From assembly GCA_028823435.1 (NCBI GenBank), contig JAPKBK010000002.1, positions 1 to 27,992 on the forward strand: a stretch of 27,992 nt of DNA, written 5' to 3'. The DNA comes from Flavobacteriales bacterium. GTDB taxonomy: Bacteria; Bacteroidota; Bacteroidia; Flavobacteriales_D; Sanyastnellaceae. The notes under the pieces were generated by a model. The model made no database searches. It had not been told where the DNA came from and was given only the letters and a program-made list of their open reading frames with translations. A program made the translations under genes and the position numbers. Each line of letters starts with the position of its first letter. Position 1 is the first letter of the stretch. Below, piece by piece: positions 22,452 to 27,992 of the stretch.

Positions 22452-22454
22452 GAT

Positions 22455-22988
22455 TTATGCGTCGTAATAAACTTTAATATGTCCCCTTGCTAGCGCATTT
22501 GCCCAGTTTCTAAAAGCGACAAATCCTGCTTCAGATTCAGGGGAAATGACTTGTTTTTTCATTCTTAACATCAACCAACCATACAACCCTATAAGCAACT
22601 GTTCTACAGGATGAACCGCTTCATCATTTTGCTTTACACTTAGCTCTTTCAGGAAAGGTTTGGCTGTCTCAAATGCTTCTTTATATTTTAAATCATCAAC
22701 CATCCCTAGAAGCATTTCGTGAAGATGAGCCAATTCCACCAATGGCTCACTCACTTTAGTGATGTGACCCGACACTTCCTTTCCCTCTATGCGCATAGAT
22801 TGCGCCAACCCCACGATCCATTCTTTTTCTCTATCAGGATCCGTATCCTCCCGCATTGAAGTTTCCTCCGCCCAACCCTCAAGAATGTCTGGATTGAATT
22901 TAGCGGCACGAATAAGGTCTTCAATTTGCCATAAAAACAAAATATACTCAACAATGTGCTCCTTCTTTTTTGTGTCAGAGAGAATCAT
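22455..22988 (-). CDS. DUF4924 family protein
   Basis: This is a 177-residue soluble, mostly helical protein. The N-terminus 'KKKEHIVEYILFLWQIEDLIRA' (split at residues 8-29) and the C-terminal 'GHIKVYYDA' are what I associate with DUF4924, a family restricted to Bacteroidota with no known function. The C-terminal half holds 'AVHPVEQLLIGLYGWLMLRM'. It begins seven bases after the OmpH-like stop, so the two share a transcript, and it is the last gene before an 82-base gap with two dyads. The family assignment is from memory of the pattern, not a database search. Confidence 0.75.
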   Translation of the reverse strand: MILSDTKKKEHIVEYILFLWQIEDLIRAAKFNPDILEGWAEETSMREDTDPDREKEWIVGLAQSMRIEGKEVSGHITKVSEPLVELAHLHEMLLGMVDDLKYKEAFETAKPFLKELSVKQNDEAVHPVEQLLIGLYGWLMLRMKKQVISPESEAGFVAFRNWANALARGHIKVYYDA

Positions 22989-22995
22989 AATATAT

Positions 22996-23553
22996 TTATT
23001 TAGGGTCGTTTAAAGCTTCTAAAACCTCAATTGTTACATCACGTGAATCTGTCCCATAAAGAACACCTTCACCACTTAACCCCCAATTTAAAACCAAATC
23101 AATGCCTTGATCTTGAGAAAATGTACGGAGGGTTTCTGTGAGATGTTCGGCAATCGTGGCCTGCATTGTTTTCTCGCGAAGCGCAAAACTTTGCTCCGCT
23201 TCGTATTGCAACTTTTCTAAGATGGTTTCAATTTCGCCTACCCTCCGACTCGCAATATCAATCTCATCAGAAGATGCCTGTCCTGAATTTGCATAGTTGA
23301 TCAGTTCTTGCGCCTCTTCTTGTAGTGGGAGAGCTTGTGCTTTCAAAACAGACTCAACTTCTGTCATTTTTTCTCTGAGGGTCGCCTCCAAGCTTTGTAT
23401 CAACAACATGCCTTGCTGAATGGTGTCACCATGGACATAGGCAATCACAGCAGATCCCTTATCTGAGATGACGACAGGTTCAGGTGAAAATTGGAAATAT
23501 GTAAGCGCGGAAAGCCAAACACCAATCAATACAAATAGTCCTTTATTGTTCAT
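22996..23553 (-). CDS. OmpH/Skp-like periplasmic chaperone-family protein
   Basis: This is a 185-residue envelope protein. Residues about 5-22 are an N-terminal hydrophobic signal or anchor. After 'AVIAYVHGDTIQQG', which resembles the 'vgyVd...v' start of OmpH proteins, residues about 45-135 are a long charged coiled coil. The C-terminal 'TFSQDQGIDLVLNWG' and 'GVLYGTDSRDVTIEVLEALN' are the OmpH beta strand and ending. Skp-type proteins hold unfolded outer-membrane proteins in the periplasm. It lies 35 bases after the GNAT-like gene and seven bases before DUF4924. The family is likely; chaperone function is inferred. Confidence 0.82.
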   Translation of the reverse strand: MNNKGLFVLIGVWLSALTYFQFSPEPVVISDKGSAVIAYVHGDTIQQGMLLIQSLEATLREKMTEVESVLKAQALPLQEEAQELINYANSGQASSDEIDIASRRVGEIETILEKLQYEAEQSFALREKTMQATIAEHLTETLRTFSQDQGIDLVLNWGLSGEGVLYGTDSRDVTIEVLEALNDPK

Positions 23554-23588
23554 TTAATTTCTGTATAAAAATGCGAATATAATATCGC

Positions 23589-24773
23589 TTAGGGTTGAAT
23601 AACATCATCTTTCCACGCTCTTTTAAGTTGTGGTATTTTCGGAGAAGAAGCGCCCGCAATGACACTTAATAAAAAATGAATCGCAGGCTTATTGACCCTC
23701 ATGTGACAGGACAATCTTTTGGGACAGGCGCCCAATGAAGATTTAATATCCAATGCCGTTCTGCCAAGTGAAATTTTACTTGCGCCTCGCTCAATCCCTT
23801 GATTTACAAATTCAAGCAACATCCTTTGATAGATCGCATGGACTCTGTTTTCATCTTCATTAAAACCTACAAAAAAGGCCTCTACAGTATAATTGGTAAC
23901 GATGCCGCACTGAAATCCTACAAGGTTTCCTTCAAAATAATAACCGATGACAGGAAAGTCATCTCCCCAATGTTCTTTCAGGGAAATGATATCCTCTTTG
24001 TGCAGTTTCCCCAGTTGAAAACCAGCCCGTCCATACACTTTTGAATATAAATCGTACAATTCATCAGAAAGCGAAATCACCTCCTTCAGAGACAAATCCC
24101 TTTGAACCAACTCTTCTGAACTTTTAAAAATCCTTCTTATTTTCGTTCTAGATTTTTTGCGTAAAGCATTGCTATAATCGTCAAAACACTTCCAATCAGA
24201 CTTCAAATCAATCTCCATCACGGGATCAAATTCCAGATCCACCCATTTGGGATGCCAACTAGATTTCCCAGCAAACCGATCTTCCCAAGGAAGGTCACTG
24301 TAGTGATCCTTAATAAGGATTGACCGTGGAACTTCTGAATTGGGCAATGGACGAAGATATACCGCCGCGTCAATGGCATTATGTATTTCCTCTTTTGACA
24401 ATGTGTCAGAGAACCTAAATGCATGATCCCCACTGGAGAGCACCATTCCTAAAACCCTTATATTAAGTTTAAACTTGCCATCTCCACGATATAAATATCT
24501 TTGTGCAAGCTTAAAAACAGGTCTGTCTGCTTTGAGGAATTGACCTTTTGATTGACTGACCGCTGCAGTATCTTCTGTGGTAGCAATACCTAAAATTTCA
24601 CCGGAATGATCTAACCAGCAAAGCGCTCGTAATTCTCGTTGTGGGACATCTAACGCTGCTTTTACGGACCTAGAGTCAAGGTATGCGCTTGGGTTTTTTG
24701 TGAGAAAGGCATCCCATTTGGTCCAAAACGCATCATCCCAATCGTTCGATAGATTTGTGTGAATCAGATTCAT
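23589..24773 (-). CDS. FemAB/GNAT-like N-acyltransferase family protein
   Basis: This is a 394-residue protein. Residues about 205-350 look like a BioF2/FemAB-type GNAT domain: 'YSNALRKKSRTKIRRIFKSS' near 205-225, 'LYDLYSKVYGRAGFQLGKLH' near 240-260, 'GYYFEGNLVGFQCGIV', then 'VEAFFVGFNED' and 'IERGASKISLGRTALDIKSS', where the last GR-x-K pattern is characteristic. These enzymes add an acyl or aminoacyl group, often to cell-wall or envelope precursors. The N-terminal 200 residues are not recognised. Its ATG shares one base with the stop of the YfhO gene (TAATG), so the two are tightly coupled and may act on the same envelope component. The substrate is unknown. Confidence 0.78.
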   Translation of the reverse strand: MNLIHTNLSNDWDDAFWTKWDAFLTKNPSAYLDSRSVKAALDVPQRELRALCWLDHSGEILGIATTEDTAAVSQSKGQFLKADRPVFKLAQRYLYRGDGKFKLNIRVLGMVLSSGDHAFRFSDTLSKEEIHNAIDAAVYLRPLPNSEVPRSILIKDHYSDLPWEDRFAGKSSWHPKWVDLEFDPVMEIDLKSDWKCFDDYSNALRKKSRTKIRRIFKSSEELVQRDLSLKEVISLSDELYDLYSKVYGRAGFQLGKLHKEDIISLKEHWGDDFPVIGYYFEGNLVGFQCGIVTNYTVEAFFVGFNEDENRVHAIYQRMLLEFVNQGIERGASKISLGRTALDIKSSLGACPKRLSCHMRVNKPAIHFLLSVIAGASSPKIPQLKRAWKDDVIQP

Positions 24774-27295
24774 TACCCTACACTTTTACGGCTTTCCACA
24801 TATGCCATATAATTCATGGAGAGAAGAAAGATCAATAAAACAGCAGACCCCAACCCACTCGCTAACCCTGCTAATTTCCTGCCTGAAGGTTCGAAACTAA
24901 GTTCTATTGTATGACGCCCTGCCGCTATTGGAAGCGCACGCAGTATATAATTTGCCCTAACAAGAGGAACGTCTATGCCATCGACTGTTGCTTTCCATCC
25001 TTCAGGATACCAAACCTCACTTAACACGAACACGCCATCATGCGCACTAGTTACTTCATAAGTAGATCCATCAGGGTGATAATGAATGAGAGAAACATCC
25101 GAAATGTTATCCGAAGGAACATCACTCTCAGGAATCGAAAATGAAGCTGTTTCCGATAAAAAGTCAGTATGAATGATAGCCGTAGAGGCAAGGTCTACAT
25201 TTCTTATTTCCGAAATTTCAGTTTCAGCATCATCAACCCACAGAATGTTATCTGCAACCCAAGCTGGACCTAATGCGCCTCCTAAAGGAAGGGGTTGTTC
25301 AGCTCCGGGAAGAATGATATACTTGGTATTAAGCATTGCAAGTGCTTTGAGACGCGTGGTCGCCAATCCAATCCCTGAGGTTTCTGCAAATGACTGGAAA
25401 TCTTTTATTTCAGGACGCAAAACACGGTCAATAAAGTCTTGATATCGTTGCAGTTTTGCACCGTGATATCCACCTACAGATTTGTGAAAATAAGAAGTCC
25501 TGGCGTCATTAAATGGATTTTGCCAATCGAGAACACGGTAATGGCTTAACGCGTTTAATGCACTAAAAGAAGCCGCCAATTCAGCCCTTGAATGCCTGCG
25601 TGTCAATTTGTGGCCTAATTTTTCTTCTTCAATCTCAATATAAGACTTTCTTAAATCTTCATACCCATTTAAACCTGCAGTTTGTGATGACAGTATTGCC
25701 AAATCTGGAGGTGTTGCTTCAAATGGGTAGTCCGCTTCAAACGCTGGCACCCAATTGATCGGATATCGGCTGTTGACGGCGATTATTTCGGCAATCATGA
25801 GTACTGCTAAAATAGCAATCGATGCATTTCGGTTGAGGATGCCTTTGAGTGATGAAATCACCAAACCAACAAACACAATGAGAAGCCCCATGGTCCTTAG
25901 AACGTCATATCGAAAAATATCAATCCTCAAATCTATCGCGCTGGATTTGCCCAATTGCAAGACAGCTTGATCATTTCTGATGCTTGACGTAAAGTCAAAA
26001 AAGACCAAAGGAAGCGCATAAAAAAGCGCCAAGACACATACAATTCCACCAAACGAATACAGCCAAGGTTTCCAATTCTTAGAATTTGTTTCCTCCCAAA
26101 TTTCTTTTAGGGCAAGCGTTGCGCCAGTGGCCACAGCAACTTGCACAATGACGAGCATCATCTTCGTATCCCTAAATTTATTAAACAGGGGGAAATGATC
26201 TATAAAAAAATCGGATACAAAAGACGTGTCACGCCATGACAAAAGAATCGCCAGAACAGTGACAAACAGAAGCGGCCACTTAATGCGATCTTTTCCGACG
26301 AAAAAGAATGCGAGGCACAACGCAAATGCGATGGCTCCGAAATAAAAAGCACCTCCACTGTATCTCTGTTCACCCCAGTATAATGGGTCAGACCCACCTT
26401 TAATATTTGGCACCAATACAGACAACCATTCCCCTCGGGCCATGCTGTATTCTAATATATAATGGTCCGCAAGTCCGTCTTCGGCAAGCAATGTATTTGG
26501 CGCGTTCGGATCCGTTAATATTGCCTCTCCACGGGTGGTCTGTGATGCATATTCCTGTGTGAGATATAAGTCTGAAGACTGAGGAAGAGCAGCACAAAAT
26601 GCGCCCATCAAAAGAAACAAAGAAGTGATCAGAGCGTATTTGGTTTGGCCTTTCCGTAAGGACGAAATCAACTCATAAATACCTACTGCGCCGACAAGAA
26701 ATATCAGGTAATAGGTCATCTGAAGATGGTTTGCATACAGGTGTAGCGCAAGAAACAAAGTAAAAACGCCCACCCCAGCAGCTCTTTTGCCACGGAATGC
26801 ACAAATCACACCTCCGAGCACGCCAGGCATCACAGCGATGGCACGAACCTTCGAAGCATGTCCAGCAGCCAAGTAAAGTGACGTTATTGTAGAGAGTCCA
26901 AACGTGGCGCCGACGATAAATGCAATCCAAGGAGGCGCTTTAAGACACAACGCCAAAACATATCCTGCGAGCATCGCCATGAATAAAGTCATGAGTTCGG
27001 GAGACATGAAAAATCTTAAGATGAGCCAAATGACTTTAGGCAATGTTGTAAATCCCAAGCCCGTAATTTGAATGGTAGGCATCCCTGAGAACATGCTATT
27101 TGTCCAAGATGGTTTTTCACCTTCAACAGATTCATAGCTCAATGTCTCATGAGACATGCCTCTAAACTTCTCAATATCCCCCTGTTTCATCCGCTCGCCC
27201 TTCATAAAAGCGGGAGAATAAAAGGCCGCTGCAATCAAAAAAAGTAGAACAACAGCTATCGCGTGGGGTACAACTTGAGCAAATACTTTTTTCAT
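24773..27295 (-). CDS. YfhO-family membrane protein (GT-C glycosyltransferase-like)
   Basis: This is an 840-residue integral membrane protein. The first segment, 'AIAVVLLFLIAAAFYSPAFM', is followed by 'GERMKQGDIEKFRGMSHE', a loop with the acidic residues typical of the GT-C fold. About a dozen hydrophobic segments run to residue 490. A soluble, presumably outward-facing region spans about 510-800 with 'GYEDLRKSYIEIEEEKLG', 'YRVLDWQNPFN' and 'VWYPEGWKATVDG', all typical of YfhO, and one last membrane helix lies at about 805-828. Gram-positive YfhO glycosylates cell-surface polymers with a lipid-linked sugar; the Bacteroidota members are uncharacterised. It is 17 bases after DUF4834 and coupled to the acyltransferase downstream. 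Confidence 0.9.
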   Translation of the reverse strand: MKKVFAQVVPHAIAVVLLFLIAAAFYSPAFMKGERMKQGDIEKFRGMSHETLSYESVEGEKPSWTNSMFSGMPTIQITGLGFTTLPKVIWLILRFFMSPELMTLFMAMLAGYVLALCLKAPPWIAFIVGATFGLSTITSLYLAAGHASKVRAIAVMPGVLGGVICAFRGKRAAGVGVFTLFLALHLYANHLQMTYYLIFLVGAVGIYELISSLRKGQTKYALITSLFLLMGAFCAALPQSSDLYLTQEYASQTTRGEAILTDPNAPNTLLAEDGLADHYILEYSMARGEWLSVLVPNIKGGSDPLYWGEQRYSGGAFYFGAIAFALCLAFFFVGKDRIKWPLLFVTVLAILLSWRDTSFVSDFFIDHFPLFNKFRDTKMMLVIVQVAVATGATLALKEIWEETNSKNWKPWLYSFGGIVCVLALFYALPLVFFDFTSSIRNDQAVLQLGKSSAIDLRIDIFRYDVLRTMGLLIVFVGLVISSLKGILNRNASIAILAVLMIAEIIAVNSRYPINWVPAFEADYPFEATPPDLAILSSQTAGLNGYEDLRKSYIEIEEEKLGHKLTRRHSRAELAASFSALNALSHYRVLDWQNPFNDARTSYFHKSVGGYHGAKLQRYQDFIDRVLRPEIKDFQSFAETSGIGLATTRLKALAMLNTKYIILPGAEQPLPLGGALGPAWVADNILWVDDAETEISEIRNVDLASTAIIHTDFLSETASFSIPESDVPSDNISDVSLIHYHPDGSTYEVTSAHDGVFVLSEVWYPEGWKATVDGIDVPLVRANYILRALPIAAGRHTIELSFEPSGRKLAGLASGLGSAVLLIFLLSMNYMAYVESRKSVG

Positions 27296-27312
27296 GGTCC
27301 GTAAGATAACAT

Positions 27313-27516
27313 CTAGTCCTCTAATTCTTCGAAATCAACATAATCTCCAATTCGGTCATCATTGGGTTTTTTATGCTTTGAATTGGAATTAGGTGTGGGT
27401 CCAGTGCCACCTCCAGGTCTATTTATAGAATTTTTTCTTCGACGGTTGCCAAAAATACGATCTAGCCAACGCCAAACCACCCAAACCAAAACGATATAAA
27501 AAATTGAACGCAGCAT
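27313..27516 (-). CDS. DUF4834-like small membrane protein
   Basis: This is a 67-residue protein with a single N-terminal membrane helix, 'SIFYIVLVWVVWRWLDRIF', then a basic stretch 'GNRRRKN', a low-complexity Gly/Pro/Asn/Ser linker, and an acidic tail 'IGDYVDFEELED'. The acidic G-x-Y-x-DFEE ending matches what I know of DUF4834 proteins of Bacteroidota. It lies 12 bases after carB and 17 before yfhO, so it is a true small gene in the operon. The function is unknown. Confidence 0.75.
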   Translation of the reverse strand: MLRSIFYIVLVWVVWRWLDRIFGNRRRKNSINRPGGGTGPTPNSNSKHKKPNDDRIGDYVDFEELED

Positions 27517-27528
27517 CTATAACCTTAT

Positions 27529-27992
27529 TTACTTGCTCAAATATAGATTACGTTCACTATATATCTTTCTAAAGAAAGGATCTCTTAAGTCTGAAATAAA
27601 ACGAATGGCTTCTCCCGTAGATTTCATCTCAGGGCCCAGTTCCTTATTTACATCTGGGAACTTCTCATAACTAAATACGGGGATCTTAACTGCATATCCA
27701 TCTAGATGAGGTGCATGAGGCATGTCTTTCAATTTCTTCTCACCCAGCATCACTTTTGTTGCTTGATTCACATACGGAACGCCATATGCTTTAGAGATAA
27801 ACGGAACTGTCCGAGAAGCACGAGGGTTCGCTTCAATAATAAACACCTCGTCGTCCTTGACAGCAAATTGAACATTTATAAGTCCTCTGGTCTCAAGCGC
27901 AACAGCAATTCTCTTTGTATAGTCTTCGATTTTCTGAATGACCAAATCGCCCAAATTAAATGGAGGCAGTAAAGCATAACTGTCACCTGAGT
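27529..27992 (-). CDS. carB: Carbamoyl-phosphate synthase large subunit, C-terminal part (5' end outside window)
   Basis: CarB makes carbamoyl phosphate for pyrimidine and arginine synthesis. Only about the last 154 residues are visible; the frame is open to the right edge. 'SGDSYALLPPFNLGD' at the edge, 'RGLINVQFAVKDDEVFIIEA' and 'NPRASRTVPFISKAYGVP' belong to the second ATP-grasp unit, and 'GPEMKSTGE' follows as in all CarB proteins. The protein then stops about 30 residues later with 'IYSERNLYLSK', so the roughly 135-residue MGS-like allosteric domain of E. coli CarB is not present. The stop is a clean TAA, with no sign of a frameshift in the following bases, where DUF4834 begins 12 bases later. 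Confidence 0.95.
   Translation of the reverse strand, partial: SGDSYALLPPFNLGDLVIQKIEDYTKRIAVALETRGLINVQFAVKDDEVFIIEANPRASRTVPFISKAYGVPYVNQATKVMLGEKKLKDMPHAPHLDGYAVKIPVFSYEKFPDVNKELGPEMKSTGEAIRFISDLRDPFFRKIYSERNLYLSK

Noticed and set aside
27529..27660. CarB truncated by frameshift
   Set aside because: No remnants of an MGS-like domain follow, and the next gene starts 12 bases after the stop, so the short form looks genuine.
1..27992. tRNA, rRNA, CRISPR array, transposase, integrase or attachment site
   Set aside because: Reading both strands shows no such sequences; nearly all bases belong to identifiable protein genes with ordinary composition.

Overview
The window is chromosomal DNA of a member of the Bacteroidota, most likely a marine flavobacterium-type organism. 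Four things point there. Two secreted proteins end in a type IX secretion (T9SS) sorting domain with the 'YPNP/FPNP' signature. Several genes are preceded by the Bacteroidota -7 box TAnnTTTG and lack Shine-Dalgarno sites. Lineage-typical families (DUF4924, DUF4834, YfhO, a SUI1/YciH factor) are present. The carbamoyl-phosphate synthase large subunit ends without the usual allosteric domain. Coding density is very high: no gene-free stretch exceeds about 235 bases. I see no tRNA, rRNA, CRISPR array or insertion sequence.

Left part (1-10139), mixed strands, mostly housekeeping: a 3'-truncated YtcJ-type amidohydrolase; a secreted OB-fold protein with a T9SS tail; a YciH/SUI1 factor paired with an RlmL-like THUMP rRNA methyltransferase; a family 3 O-methyltransferase; sucC (succinyl-CoA synthetase beta); a LolD-like ABC ATPase followed by acs (acetyl-CoA synthetase); and an RDD membrane protein behind a second T9SS-exported protein that carries one EF-hand loop.

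Middle part (10374-16236), plus strand: a compact fatty acid beta-oxidation operon, marR-fadN-fadA-fadE. It has a promoter containing a perfect 12-bp palindrome, a 4-base marR/fadN overlap, and a strong intrinsic terminator after fadE. Acetyl-CoA from this pathway joins the metabolism represented by acs and sucC. An M42 aminopeptidase follows.

Right part (27992 down to 17426), all minus strand. First come the 3' end of carB, DUF4834, YfhO, a FemAB/GNAT-like transferase, an OmpH/Skp-like protein and DUF4924, with gaps of at most about 35 bases. After an 82-base gap with two dyads comes the most unusual part of the window: a chain of an E1/ThiF-like adenylating enzyme, a GNAT/LuxI-fold acyltransferase-like protein, a 7TMR-DISM hybrid-free histidine kinase and a receiver protein. 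Each of these overlaps the next by 4 or 26 bases. A second single-domain receiver follows 70 bases later. The two enzymes look like a small-molecule synthesis pair, and the kinase and receivers form a complete phosphotransfer set without a DNA-binding output. Their translational coupling suggests one system in which a small acylated or adenylated product could be made and sensed. That is a hypothesis, not something the sequence proves.
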